A stretch of DNA of 64,000 nt, from positions 806,001 to 870,000 of the forward strand of contig JADLZK010001932.1 of the NCBI GenBank assembly GCA_015847255.1. The letters run 5' to 3'. Every line of letters begins with the position of its first letter. Position 1 is the stretch's first letter. Positions 10,665 to 22,619 of the stretch are shown in pieces. The notes below the pieces were generated by a model, which saw only the letters and a program-made list of their open reading frames with translations, was not told where the DNA came from and made no database searches. The stretch is from Hyparrhenia diplandra. Taxonomy: Eukaryota > Streptophyta > Magnoliopsida > Poales > Poaceae. The translations under genes were made by a program, and so were the position numbers.

Positions 10665-12171
10665 TCTATGCCTATTAAATATACTGCCTTGTAGAAATTT
10701 TGCTGATGTGGCGAACAAGTGGGCCCACAAAAGAAGGACGCTAGGAACATATGGAACATGCGTGTTTCACGTTGCCGACTCCTACTCGGCGTTTTTCTTC
10801 TCACCTGCGAAAACTCTACACGCCCACACGTACCCACGGTCTTGATCACGCACTTTTCTTCGTTCCCCTCCATGCGCCGCAAACTGCTCCCTCCCCGGCC
10901 TACGCATGTCGATCCAGACCATGTTCTTCCCCGTCCACTCACGCCCATACAACCCCCCAATCCACTGCCTTCTTACCTACCGCACAATCCAAATATGCCG
11001 CCGTCCATTTCGCGACAGCGTGCGGACGTTGAGGCGTGTGGAGACGTGAGGGTGAAGGTCCCATTGGGGACGCAACTGGCCTTCATGGGATTGTGCCTCC
11101 AATGATCCTTGCCGTCATCTCGATTCTGGCCGCCACTGTGCCGACGCAACGCACCAACCAGCAACCGCCATCTAGATCCCAGGCCTGGACTGAGAGGCCG
11201 ACCTTTGGAGGTCGATCGGGTAGGAGATAGAGGAAGCCACCAGGGCGCGCACAACGCACCTGGTACACTGGTACTCCCCCGTTCCGGTAGCCGCCATTCA
11301 TGTCGCCTCCGCCTGCATCTGATCCGCTGCGATAGTGAGTGTGTCGCCCGCATCTGCTTTGCTACGACGGCGAGTTACACTACAACACCATATAGTCAGT
11401 CTCTGGTATGATATTTCTCTTGATCTCAGTACACTGTTTTCTCATAGTTTCCAAGTTTTCGTTACCTACCCAATTCTAAAAGCATTCCTTTTGTTTGTGG
11501 GTTTGGTTAATGTAGATTGCTTTCTGTTGTTGAATTAGTTGTGTAGCCATACTGAAACAAAGTATACCTAGATATTCATCGAATAGTTGTTCTCACACAC
11601 GTTCCCTTGTTAACATGCGGCTCATTTGTGCAGTAACCATCACCCAACCTATTTTTGGGAATCGAAGTGTGGCACCGACTCTAGTGGGTGGTGGATTGGA
11701 TGTTGGAGTGAGTGACCATAAATCTACGAGACTAAGATACATATAGATGTATACATAGTTAAAAAGACTGGATATATCTTTCAGATGCTCTATATACTGA
11801 TATATACACACATCAAACTGGATCAAATTGGATGGTGTATTCCTCCCAGTTGACTGAAAAACAAAGTTACGCTCCTTAATCCATTCTTCTAATTTCTTTT
11901 GCAGCTCATTATCAGTTCTTGATCCTTCATCAGCGAGCACCATTACTCAACGAGTGCTTCCAGTTTGCAACATAAGTGGGAGAACATGCATCTTTGGTTT
12001 CGATTTCAGATTGAATGTATGGTGCACTTGTCTTGAAGATTGCAGGCTGCATCTAAGAAGTTGGATACATCTTTCAGTTATTTCTACATATTATAAATTA
12101 TAAAGAATGATAATTATAATTTTAAATATATTATGGTACACATGTGCGTGTCGCACATGCCTTTCCACTAG
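10665..12171 (+). mobile_element. Non-autonomous Helitron, copy 1
   Basis: The 5' end reads TCTATGCCTATTAAATA, close to the TCTATACCTATTAATAAA start of the Helitron at 9050. The 3' end has a perfect hairpin (CATGTGCG, TGT loop, CGCACATG; 12141-12159), eight further bases and CTAG (12168-12171) followed by T. The base before the 5' end is G rather than the usual A. The 1.5-kb interior has GC-rich segments with open frames on both strands. One is a minus-strand frame near 11740-11943 that could be a captured exon, but I do not recognise it. There is no Rep or helicase motif. The element occupies the place where the DUF295 gene would be expected. Confidence 0.7.
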
Positions 12172-13020
12172 TATCCAGAGAAATACCCTCTCAAAAAAAA
12201 ATATGCAGAGAAACACCCAGATGTGACACGTGAAGACAAGTGTATTCACACCGGCCAGTCAAGGACAAACTTACCGTTTCTAAGCGCTGCTGGAGTTAGC
12301 GGTGAACGGTTTTCGTCTTCGTGAAGATGTTTGACCATAGAGGGCACAATTAGAGGTAGCTAGAAATCCAAGCGAAGTAGTTGGGCGGCGGGCAGGGTTA
12401 TTGGATATAGGGGGTAAAGGAAATCGTCAATGGCACTAGACTTTCACCTTAATGTATTGGTTAAAGAGGGAGGGGGGAGTGTCTTTATGACGTTAAAGTG
12501 TTGCAGTCGTATTGGTGAGAACATTTATGATTCTTTCGATAATTAGCAACATTTAAATTCCATTTTTTTCTTTACCACCTAGCACAACTACAGATAAATC
12601 CCCAAACTAGCTAGAGACCCAACTTAGCTTAGGAGAAAGCCTCGACTTTCACATCTAGTTTCGCCTCTCGAGCTTGAATTTTGGCCTGAGGCCCACTCTC
12701 TTTCTGTCCCCATCGTATAGGCCCATCATGACTGAAGCCTGCCCCTTCTTCTTCTATCTTTTGGGCCTAGCTTGGGCAAGGCCCATATTGTGACTAGGGG
12801 CAAAACCCAACTCGGCGTGAGTGCCCCCTCATTCTCTTTGACTTGCGGGTTTGTGGCCCTCCTTATGCCGGCTAGTCGGACACACCTATCCAGATCATCA
12901 CCTTTGTCCTTCCTCGTCTCAGATTCCCTATACATTTTAATTTGTTGATGCAGCGCCCTTCCATTTTTGGTGGCTCCCATGCACGAATGGCACACCCCCA
13001 CACTATAAGAGCCAATGCCA
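12172..13020 (+). repeat. Duplicated 3' flank of the DUF295 gene (copy B)
   Basis: Directly after the Helitron 3' end, this segment matches 6010-7170. Shared landmarks are gctggagttagcggtgaacg, ttgaccatagagggcac, agagacccaacttagctt and gcttgggcaaggcccat. It is cut off at about 13020 where the second Helitron copy starts. A short minus-strand open frame (12726-13001) is not conserved. Confidence 0.7.
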
Positions 13021-13074
13021 AAAGAGTGAAGGATTTAAAAATTATTTGTTACCCTAAAAAACCCTACCCACCCT

Positions 13075-14528
13075 GATTGACAAGTGGACCTAGAAAAGAA
13101 GGACGCTAGGAACATATGGAACATGCGTGTTTCACGTTGTCGACTCCTACTCGGCGTTTTTCTTCTCACCCGCGAAAACTCTACCCGCCCACACGTACCC
13201 ACGGTCTTGATCACACACTTTTCTCCGTTCCCCTCCATGCGCCGCAAACTACTCCCTCCCCGGCCTACGCATGTCGGTCCAGACCATGTTCTTCCTCGTC
13301 CACTCACACCCATACAACCCCCCAATCCACCGCCTTCTTACCTACCGCACAATCCGGATATGCCGCCGTCCATTTTCGTGGCGTGCGAGAGGTTGAGGCG
13401 TGTGGAGACGTGATGGTGAAGGTCCCATCGGGACGCAACTGGCCTTCATGGGATTGTGCCTCCAATGATCCTTGCCATCATCTCGATTCGGCCGCCAGCG
13501 CCCGGCCAAGCGCACCAACCGGCAACCGCCATCTAGATCCCGGGCCCGACCGAGAGGCCGGCCTTTGGAGGTCGAAGCGGGTAGGAGACGAGAGGAAGCC
13601 ACCAGGTGGCACGCAGGGCGCGCGTGGTACACTGGTACTCCCCCGTTCTGGTAGCCGCCATTCGTTTCGCCTCCGCCTACATCTGATCCGCTGTGACAGT
13701 GAGTGTGTCGCCCGCACCAGCTTTGCTACGACGGCGGCGTTACGCTACAACACCATATAGTCAGTCTCTGGTATGATGTTTCTCTTGATCTCAGTACACT
13801 GTTTTCTCATAGTTTCCAAGTTTTCATTACCTACCCAATTCTAAAACCTTCCTTTTGTTTGTGGGTTTGGTTAATGTAGATTGCATTCTGTTGTTGAATT
13901 AGTTGTGTAGCCATACTGAAACAAAGTATACCTAGATATTCATCGAATAGTTGTTCTCACACACGTTCCCTTGTTAACATGCGGCTCATTTGTGCAGTAA
14001 CCATCACCCAACCTATTTTTGGTAATCGAAGTGTGGAACCGACTCTGGTGGGTGGATTGGATGTTGGACTGAGTGACCATAAATCTCTGAGACGAAGATA
14101 CATATAGATGTATATATATAGTAAAAAGACTATATATATCTTTCAGATGCTCTATATACTGATATACACACACAGATCAAATTGGATGGTGTATTCCTCT
14201 CCCAGTTGACTGAAAAAAGTTACGCTCCTCAATCCATTCGATCTTCTAATTTCTTTTGCAGCTCATTATCAGTTCTTGATCCTTCATCAGCGAGCACCAT
14301 TACTCAATGAGTGCTTCCAATTTGCAACATAAGTGGGAGAACATGGATCTTTGGTTTCGATTTCAAATTGAATGTATGATGCACTTATCTTTAAGATTGC
14401 AATCTGCATCTAAGAAATTAGATACATCTTTAAGATATTTCTACATATTATAAATTATAACAAATTATAATTATAATTTTAAATATATTATGGTACACAT
14501 GTGCGTGTCGCACGTGCCTTTCCACTAG
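13075..14528 (+). mobile_element. Non-autonomous Helitron, copy 2 (5'-truncated)
   Basis: About 1.45 kb matching 10720-12171 at high identity. It ends with the same hairpin (one stem base changed: CATGTGCG with CGCACGTG) and CTAG at 14525-14528. The first ~50 bp of copy 1 are missing and are replaced by unrelated sequence. It probably arose by tandem duplication of the Helitron plus the adjoining 3' flank rather than by a new insertion. A 214-codon plus-strand frame (13116-13760) is broken in copy 1, so I do not call it a gene. Confidence 0.7.
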
Positions 14529-15530
14529 TATCCAGAGAAATACCCTCAAAAAAAAAAAAAAATATCCAGAGAAATACCCAGGTGTGACACTTGAAGGCAA
14601 GTGTATTCACACCAGTCAAGGACAAACTTACCATTTCTAAGCGCTGCTGGAGTTAGCGGTGAATGGTTTTCGTCTTCGTGAAGACATTTGACCATAGAGA
14701 GCACAATTAGAGGTAGCAAGAAATCCAAGCGAAGTAGTTGAGCGGCGGGCAGGGGTTATTGTCATATAGGGGGTAAAGGAAATCGTTAATGGCATTAGAC
14801 TTTCACCTTAATGTATTGGTTAAAGAGCGAGGGTGAGTGTCTCAACGACGTTAAAGTGTTGCAGTTGTATTGGTGAGAACATTTATGATGCTTTCAATAA
14901 TTTGCAACATTTAAATTCTAGTTTTTCTTTAGCACCTAGCACAACTGCCGACAAATCCCCAAACTGCCAAGAGACCCAACTTAGCTTAGGAGAAATCCTC
15001 GACTTTCACCTCCAGTTCCGCCACTCGATCCCTCGCTTGCTCTGTTATGTGTGTGTTAGCTCACCGGAGCATCACTGATGGCCTAGGCTGCTTAACGGTG
15101 CCCCATGGCACCTGTACTTGGCCTCCTCCACCACCACCAATGTGGAGGAGTTTGTGACATCAAACTCTGCACCCTAGTTCCCTCTGTTTTTGTGAAGCAA
15201 AGTTGAAATTGCCTCTTGGGAGAACCCTAGTGACCACCTAGACGATGGCAATGACGCGTGGCTGCCTAAAGGACCACCCAATTACCCAAAGCATCCCATT
15301 CACTTGCAACACTCCATCAATTGATCAGTGGCGCAGATTACCAGACCGATGCACCAACCAACCATGGAGGTAGTTGACCATGCTAGCTGCCGACACTTAT
15401 TTTTGTAGTAGAACCCCTCTGCCTTCCAAAAGTTGACACATCGTCCATGGGCTGATTCGAAAATCCAATTTTATTTGTTTTATTCAAAATCCATCTTCAG
15501 TATTCACAAAATTGTTATCCAACACTGCTT
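14529..15530 (+). repeat. Duplicated 3' flank of the DUF295 gene (copy C)
   Basis: Matches 6010-7820 with gaps, and matches copy B from its first bases. It extends further than copy B, covering the aatgtggaggagtttg and ttatttttgtag...acccctctg landmarks that are also found at 7440 and 7690. No intact gene is visible. Confidence 0.7.
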
Positions 15531-16018
15531 AGGCCATATCTCCTAGGTTTTACATATTTTAGCCCATTTAAGTTGGTTTAGATCAATTGATGGATGATTA
15601 GTTTCATTGTTTTTCAATTGCAAATAAAATTTGACAAATAAAATCCCAACTTTATTAATGTTTAGGCCACTATTAAATTGATAAATAAAATATGATTAGT
15701 TTCATTGTTTTTTCAATTGCAAATATAAGTTGACTTATAATTCAACAAACGGGTAATTATCTGAATATAACCTTTGCATATTTATTAAATAGAATAAATA
15801 ATGGTTATATATCTTTGTTTTCCGCTTTTAATGGGTGAATCTTTTTGGTAGCCGTTTCTTTTTGCAGCGTCGCTCCAATTAGTGTGCTTTTCATGTCTTT
15901 GTGTTCACACGAATGTATAGATTAGTTTCAACAACTTTTCACTGATTGCTATAGCGCTATTTAAAACGTGGGTGAGAACAGAGAACCAATATGTCGGATT
16001 CGGCTAGATGGGGCGGAA
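15531..16018. other. AT-rich intergenic region, nothing recognised
   Basis: Contains a short imperfect repeat (attagtttcattgttttt at 15598 and 15693 with following aattgcaaat). No open frame or RNA gene is supported. Confidence 0.4.
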
Positions 16019-16587
16019 TTGACACCTGATTGCTGATCGTCGGTGGTGAGGAAGGGGTGGTGGTGACGACGGCGGCGGCGCGGCGGCGCTATCGCGCGCC
16101 TGGTGGTGGCGCGTCGGGCGGCGGGGTGGAGGCGCGGCCGGCGGTGGCGCTAGGGCGGCGGCGCTGGTGTGACGTGACGACCGGCGGCGGCGTGGTTGGT
16201 CGGCGGGCGCGCGTGAGAGAGAGAGAGAGAGAGAGCTGGAGAGTTAAGTTGTTTAGGAGCTACCCTTTTAATTTTTCTCGCTTAAGATCCAAACGATTAC
16301 ATGCCCCTTGTACTTATAGTCGAGGGAGACTTGCATGCTAAGAAAGATCTAGAGGTTTCCTTATAAATTGGAATTCCTCTTTTACAAGCAATCTATTTAT
16401 TTCCTATTTTATTCCTATCTTTATTCCTTAAATATTCCTTACTTAATTGCGAAATAATTGGCGTGGCGTGCTCACGGCGGACGGCGGCGGCGCCCGGCCA
16501 GGAGGGCGCGGCGCCGGGCCATGCCGGCCGTGCGTGAGGTGGTGCCCTGTTGGGCCTCCGCCGTGGGCCACTTTTTGGGTCATGACA
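16019..16587 (-). mobile_element. Solo LTR related to the LTR at 1451-1963
   Basis: Read on the minus strand it starts TGTCATGACCC at 16587. It contains the same ordered blocks as the first LTR: an AT-rich stretch, ataaggaaacctc, the ctataa-type TATA motif and the gacggcggc-rich end. There is no polypurine tract or coding region beside it, so it is probably a solo LTR. Its 3' boundary is approximate and no clear target duplication is visible. It has a single promoter unit and an AG microsatellite near 16214-16234. Confidence 0.6.
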
Positions 16588-16658
16588 CAATCCTAGAGTT
16601 TTCTTTAATTAGTCATTGGAGACACGTGGTGTTTGTTCATCTCTGATATCTTTTTTGA

Positions 16659-17782
16659 GAGAATTATCTATATGGCCCTCTCAAAGTTAGTATTGATCTC
16701 TATGGCCTTTATTTTTTGAAGTTAGCTATATGGCTCGAGAAATATTTTGGTTATCTCTATGACCTTCCGTTAGGTTTGGGAGAGAAGTCGGTTAGGGTTA
16801 TCACTGTTGGAGAGGAAGAATGACTAAAATACCCCTGCCTTGCCACAAACTGAACCGAGCTCTCCCCAGCGCTCCCCACTTCCCCAGCTTTGGCACTGTG
16901 CGGCCGGAGCACAGCACATGCATGGCATGCATGGCACAGGGAACCTTGTGGATGGAGATAATGCCAACTAGAGTATGTCGTCCATGCATATGCATAGCCA
17001 GCTAGTTAGTTTCTAGAGGAGGAAGACGAGTCGTCGCCTGCATGCCCTGCAGCATGCAGCTTTGCTTGGGTAGATGCATGGACTGATGGACATGCATCCA
17101 AGAGAGAGGAGCTACTAGGTCTGTCTAGTGGTCTGCCTCTGCTGATCATTTTTTTGATTATTATGCATCGGATCGATGGATGGATCGGATGAACTGTTCT
17201 GCTGCAGGCTTTCCACGGTCCAGTGATTCTAATTCTCTATCTAAAACGTTTCTTAAGAGAATTTGGATCTGAGACGGTTTCTACCAGAATCTGGATCCCT
17301 GTGATGTGCGTTTGGCACACAGAATCAGTTCTGATTCTTCTAAGAATCAGTTGAATCTGGATCCCTGTGATGTGCTTGTTGCATTTCGTTTCTTGTATGT
17401 GAGACCATGTGTGAGACCATGTATGTTTCAAGGGGATTTGCATTATGTTGTGAGACATGTATGTGCATTTGGGAACCTTTTGTGTGGCCTCATTTATGTG
17501 ACAATGAAATTTGCTACCTTAATTTTGTCAAAATATGTGTCCTGTGTGTAATATATATGTCCAGATTTTTTTAAAAAAAGAAACAAAACCTTTTTTTTTT
17601 TTTTTTTCCGTCCAGGGGTATAATGGTCTTTTCCCCCAAAACTTAACACCGTCAAGTGCCAAAAGGTAACGGAAGGCCATAGAGCTAACACAAATTTTTT
17701 TCAGGGCCATAGAGGTAACTTTGAAAAAAAAAGGGCCATAGAGATACACGCGAACTTTCGGAGGGCCATAGAAATAATTGCC
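16659..17782. mobile_element. MULE-like non-autonomous element with long inverted ends
   Basis: The first ~150 bp (ending in gaccttccgttagg) and the last ~170 bp are imperfect inverted repeats. Both contain several tandem-like ctatatggcc/ctctatggcc blocks, and the outermost 22 bases are alignable (GAGAATTATC... with GGCAATTATT...). Long subterminal inverted repeats are typical of Mutator-like elements. I could not find a clean 9-bp target duplication. The interior (16820-17560) has no transposase. It holds two copies of gaatctggatccctgtgatg (17288 and 17354). Confidence 0.55.
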
Positions 17783-18413
17783 CCATCGTGCCACTGTTTC
17801 AGCGCTGTCATGGTCTTCCCCATCCCGTCGCCGATGTGCCATTGGCATCGGGACAGCTGCTCTGAAACCTACGTCTCCTCGTATTCCTTCACGGGGTAAG
17901 GGGCGTAACACGTTTTTGGAAAGCACCGTTGCGATTGCTTTCTGAACGTCTTCTTCCCTTTGTGCCGACATCCATGGATCTCCACTGGTGGTCTACTTCG
18001 TCGTCTTTTGAACTGCTAGTGCCGACAACCTCAATAAAAATGTCGACTTTCCCTCTTGTTCGTTCTCTTATTTCCTCTGTTACAAGAATATACACATGTT
18101 GTTCTTTCCTAATAATTGGAATTAATTTTTACGTCACTAAATTGCTATTATTTCCGTCATATATACCACCAGCTCCGAGACAACTGCTTTGAAAATGGCA
18201 TATCATACGCCTCAGGATGCTGAGCGCCAGGACAAAGGGCTACGGAGCAAGCAATGCGCGCTGCAAGCGTGCAAAGCTGGTGTGAAGCTGCCCAATCCCA
18301 TTCTGTCGATGAGCCCGATACACGCTTCTTTCTACATCACATATTATCATGGAAACACACACACGACTACGCGTACAATGCAATTGCAAGCTTCCAACAC
18401 CATAGGATATACG
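17783..18413 (+). promoter_or_regulatory. Upstream region of subtilase locus 1
   Basis: Contains a possible TATA (atatatacc, 18159-18167) about 250 bp before the start codon. It also contains a block beginning acgcctcagg (18208) and including ggagcaagcaatgcg (18244) that recurs upstream of loci 2 and 3. The block lies about 200 bp before the ATG here and about 260 bp before it at locus 2. At locus 3 it lies about 1.06 kb before the ATG, with extra DNA in between. Confidence 0.5.
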
Positions 18414-19485
18414 ATGCCTCGTCCCAGAACACTTCTACTGCTGCTTCTCCTCGTCACTGTCTTCGCCGCCGCTTGCCTGAGCGCCTCTGAATCAATCGGC
18501 GATGGGAAGCAGGTCAGAAATATCACTGACGGCCCATCAGCATCCATGATTTGGCTTATTGGTCGTGTCTTGTTTCTTATTCCAGGATATATCCATATAT
18601 AGATCTATAGCTACGCGCAGTTTCATCACATCTATTTGATAGTGATATATAAGCAGGTCTACGTCGTGTACCTGGGGCACCTGCCCACACCCATCACAGA
18701 TGTGTCCGAGCCTGAAGGTTTCTCTGCTGTAGAGTTTGCTCATCACGACCTGCTAAGCCAGGTCCTCGACGATGACAGGTCTGAAACTATCTTTCTTAAT
18801 TTCGTGAAGAATTCCATGCATGTTCTCTTGTTTTTCCTTTCCTAGTAGCGAATACACGGTATATATAACATTACAAAAAAAATGTTCATCTTGGACTGTA
18901 AATCTATATATTCTGTTTTTGTCCTTTGCAGCTCTACTTCAGACAGAATCCTCCATAGTTACAAGAGAAGCTTAAATGGCTTTGCTGCCAAGCTAACCAA
19001 AGAAGAGGCACACAAACTGTCTGGTTTGTGACAACCAACAAGCTCTTATTTTCAATCCTTTCTTTTGTGTTTGTGCATTGAGATTTCAAACATCAATGTA
19101 ATATCAAGGGACAGGATGAACCCTACAATATCAATGTCAATATTATCGCATGCATGAGTCTAGCTTCTCTTAATTGTACTATTTTTCTATTTGCTACCAA
19201 TAGGCTTGAATGGCATTGTCTCAGTCTTCCCAAGTAGGATCCTTGAGCCTTTAACCACAAGGTCCTGGGACTTCCTAGGCTTCCCTCAAATGCGCAAGGA
19301 GGAGCTACCACTGCAGGGAGACATCATCGTCGGTATGCTCGACAGCGGTGTGTGGCCTCACTCGCCATCCTTCTCTGACGAAGGTTTTTGGCCCACCACC
19401 GAGCAGGTGGAAGGGTACATGCCAAAATATCACATGCAACAAGTAAGAAAATATCTTTTCTTTTACTTTCTAGCTAATTAAACTT

Positions 19486-19625
19486 AGTTATTCCCGCCAT
19501 TCTAAATTATAAGGCATTTTAAATTTTCCAGGTACAACAACCTTATCTATGCACCTAAATATATATGAAACAAAATATGTATATAGAAAAGTTAGAATGA
19601 CTTATAATTTGGAATGTTAGGAATA
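19486..19625. mobile_element. Stowaway-like MITE in intron 4 of subtilase locus 1
   Basis: The ends are inverted copies of each other (cattctaaattataaggcat on the left; the right end complements to cattccaaattataagtcat), about 140 bp apart. This is the typical size and end sequence of grass mariner/Stowaway-like MITEs. It lies inside an intron and does not alter the exon sequence. Confidence 0.6.
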
Positions 19626-20968
19626 TCCGATATATCCCTCATTTTTATCGAGTAGTACAAAGTATCTATCCCACCATAAGCTCACAATAGGTTCTTGCAA
19701 AGCACATGACAGCCCTGTTTTAGGCCTCTCTTTATTTATTGTTATTTGTGGTCTTTTAAGTGTCCTTATTACGTGGCATTATATCGAGTAGTAGTGCCTG
19801 CCCTTGTCATCATAATAGATATTGAAAGGCTGAAGCATATGTACCACGACATATATGCAGTAAAATCATTGGAGCTCGGGTTTACGGCATTGGACTGAAT
19901 CTGAACTACAGCGGCTTGACGCCGCTAGACAAGGGTGGCCACGGCAGCCACACTGCATCGATCGTGGCTGGCAGGGAGGTGTGCAACGTGAGCCTCGGTG
20001 GCCTGGCTGCTGGCACTGCCCGTGGTGCCGTGCCAGGCGCCAGGCTCGCCATCTACAAGGTTTGCCACGGTGGCTGCCAGGACGCAGACATCCTGGCCGC
20101 GTTCGACGACGCCATTGCCGATGGCGTCGACGTTATCTCCTACTCCATCGGGGCTGTGGCCCCGTCGCCGTACTTCATGGACGCCGGCGCCATTGGTTCC
20201 TTCCATGCCATGAGGCGCGGGGTTCTTACCTCCGCTGCTGCTGGCAACTCGGCGTTGTATGGCGGCTACGTCACGAATGTCGCGCCATGGATGCTATCAG
20301 TCGGGGCCAGCGGCATCAATCGTGGTTTCGTCGACAAGATTGTCCTTGGGAATGGCAAAACTATAGTGGTCATTGCTCAATCCAAACAATATCGCTTCAT
20401 GTTTGTGTTTTGGGCCAACACTAGAATGAAGAATCTGACGTATGAAGTGTTCTACTATCTTTTATACAAACAGGGGGCCTCCATTAACTCCTTCCCACCG
20501 CTGGAGAATGCGACTCTTGCGCTCCCTACCAACGGGTAATTAAGGCCGGCCTCCATTTCCACCTGACAAAGGTGTAGAAATTTTGAATAAAGTTTCAGAT
20601 GATAAGTCATAATTTAGATCCTCTGTTGCACTGCAGTTCTTGTGAAGCAGAAGGTCTGGCCGGTGGTTCGTACAAAGGGAAGATCATCCTCTGCCCGGCT
20701 GACAACAGCAGTCTTAGCGATGGCACTGGTCCGTTCATGGCGGGCGCAGCCGGCGCCGTCATCGTCGGCTATAACCCCGACATTGCCAGAACTGTGATTC
20801 TCCCCGCGCTTATTGTTACTCAGGACCAGTTTGACGAAATCCTGGTCTACATGAAAAGCAGCAGGTGATGATGTTGAGAGGAATTTGGTCTCTATTTTTA
20901 AATATATCTTAAGGGGATTTTGATGCATTTTTTGTACTGCAGTAATTTTCTGGAAGTGTGGATTCATT

Positions 20969-20970
<2 letters not shown>

Positions 20971-21000
<30 letters not shown>
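20971..21000 (+). repeat. (TC)15 microsatellite next to a splice acceptor
   Basis: The repeat ends eight bases before the first base of exon 8 of subtilase locus 1 (21009), so it forms most of that intron's polypyrimidine tract. The other three loci have no such repeat there. Confidence 0.9.
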
Positions 21001-21004
<4 letters not shown>

Positions 21005-22137
21005 GCAGTAATCCTGTGGGTAGCATAGACAGCACGGAGACAACGGTGGATCCTCAGGCTCCCATAGCCGCATCCTTCTCTTCTCCAGGCCCTAACCTAA
21101 TCACTCCTGGAATTTTGAAGGTGATATCTCTAGTTGACATTTCACAACCATCTTCAGTAAGAAAATTGGCAAAGCTGTCACATTATACAGTGTCTATGTA
21201 ATAATCGCAGCCTGATCTTGCTGCACCCGGGATTGACATCATAGCCGCATGGACACTCCTTTCATCGCCGACGGATGAGCCTCAAGACAATAGGAGAGTC
21301 CTGTACAACATCGAGTCTGGCACGTCCATGGCATGTCCACACGCGAGTGGCGCCGCCGCATATGTCAAGTCCTACCACCGCAACTGGTCTCCGGCGATGA
21401 TCATGTCAGCTCTCATCACCACAGGTATGGACACCTATGGTACAACTTCTTTTTTCCCTTCATGGTTGAATTTAGTAAACAAAATTACAACATGTATCTC
21501 ATCAATATATGTTACCCACCATACATCCAGCCACTCCGATGAACACGCCAGGCAATTCAGGCTACAATCAGCTCAAGTACGGCGCCGGCCAGCTCAACCC
21601 GTACAAGGCGCTCTACCCAGGTCTGGTGTACGACGCATCGGAGGGCGACTACGTTGCCATGCTGTGTGCGCAGGGATACAACGCCACACAGCTTGCCATC
21701 ATCACTGGCTCCAACGCCATTTCTTGCGATAGCACCACCACCGCCGTCCAGAGGCTCAGTGACCTCAACTACCCGACCATGGAGGCCCACGTTGCACCTA
21801 GGGCAAACTTCACCGTGAGCTTTTCACGGACAGTGACCAACGTTGGAGCCTCTCCTGGCGCTGTGTATGTCGCTAAGGTGCTTCTCCTCAGCGAGCGGCC
21901 TGGCTTCTCGGTTATTGTTTCGCCAGAGGTGCTGGAATTCGACGGCGACTGCGAGAGAAGGCCTTGTTTGGCGTGTCTGTCTCTGGCGAGGGGCTGGCAG
22001 CTGACGAGGTCATCTCGGCGGCCATTGTGTGGTCTGATGGCAAGCACGAAGTGAGGAGCCCATTGGTGGTGTACACAGTGGACGTTAACACCGAACCACC
22101 GGCTACTGCTAGAGATATGACTCAAGATTTCTTTTGA

Positions 22138-22259
22138 ACGAATATAACTCAGGAATGAATGGCAATTTTTAATACTTTGGGTTGATTCCATTATACTACA
22201 TACTCTGCCCGAAAAGTTGAATTACATATCCATTATACTACCGACCCACCGGCATTAAG
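22138..22259. other. 3' flank of subtilase locus 1
   Basis: Short AT-rich stretch between the reconstructed stop and the hAT terminus. I find no clear copy of the aataaaactcttcctt 3' UTR block seen after loci 2 and 3. Confidence 0.4.
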
Positions 22260-22619
22260 CAGTGGCGGACTCAAGTTTTGAGCCTTGGGTGGTCGCCCCA
22301 AAAAAAAATTCTTATAAAATTCGGTAAACCATTTACAATTTGATAAAACCATATTATAATTCGGTAAAACAACGTCAAAAATTAATATAAATCGATCAAA
22401 TTGAATAAAAATATTGTAAAAAATAGCAATATGAGAGACTTACAATATTACTTGTTTATCCACACTTTCTCAATGACATGAATGTCTAATATCCGCTCAA
22501 TAAATGTGACTAGACAATCATCCAAGAAAGTGTCGCCTATCTTATTCCTTGTCTATGTTTTCACCATAACCAATGCAGGAAATACCCTTTCAACACTCGC
22601 AGTTGCTACCGGTAAAAGC

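Larger units (their letters stand above)
18414..22137 (+). pseudogene. Subtilisin-like serine protease (S8/subtilase), locus 1, two frameshifts
   Basis: Ten exons are inferred from GT-AG sites and match locus 3: 18414-18512, 18657-18778, 18932-19023, 19204-19442, 19861-20368, 20474-20535, 20637-20864, 21009-21120, 21211-21424 and 21531-22137. The product would have a hydrophobic signal peptide (MPRPRTLLLLLLLVTVF), an I9 prodomain, the S8 domain, a PA insert and an Fn3-like end. Catalytic sites are present: MLDSGVWP (Asp), GHGSHTAS (His), SAAAGNSA (oxyanion Asn) and SGTSMACPH (Ser). Compared with locus 3, exon 4 has one extra T in the run at 19385-19389, which would cause a stop at the start of exon 5 (TAA). 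The last exon has lost one base near 21957-21965, which shifts the C-terminus. With only two small lesions it could be a recent pseudogene, or the lesions could be sequence errors. Confidence 0.85.

Noticed and set aside
13116..13760. 214-codon plus-strand open frame
   Set aside because: It lies inside the second Helitron copy. The frame is broken in the first copy, and the composition is low-complexity and Pro/His/Arg-rich.
17528..17971. 147-codon minus-strand frame before subtilase locus 1
   Set aside because: It runs across the end of the MULE-like element into flanking DNA and includes translated poly-Lys from a T run.
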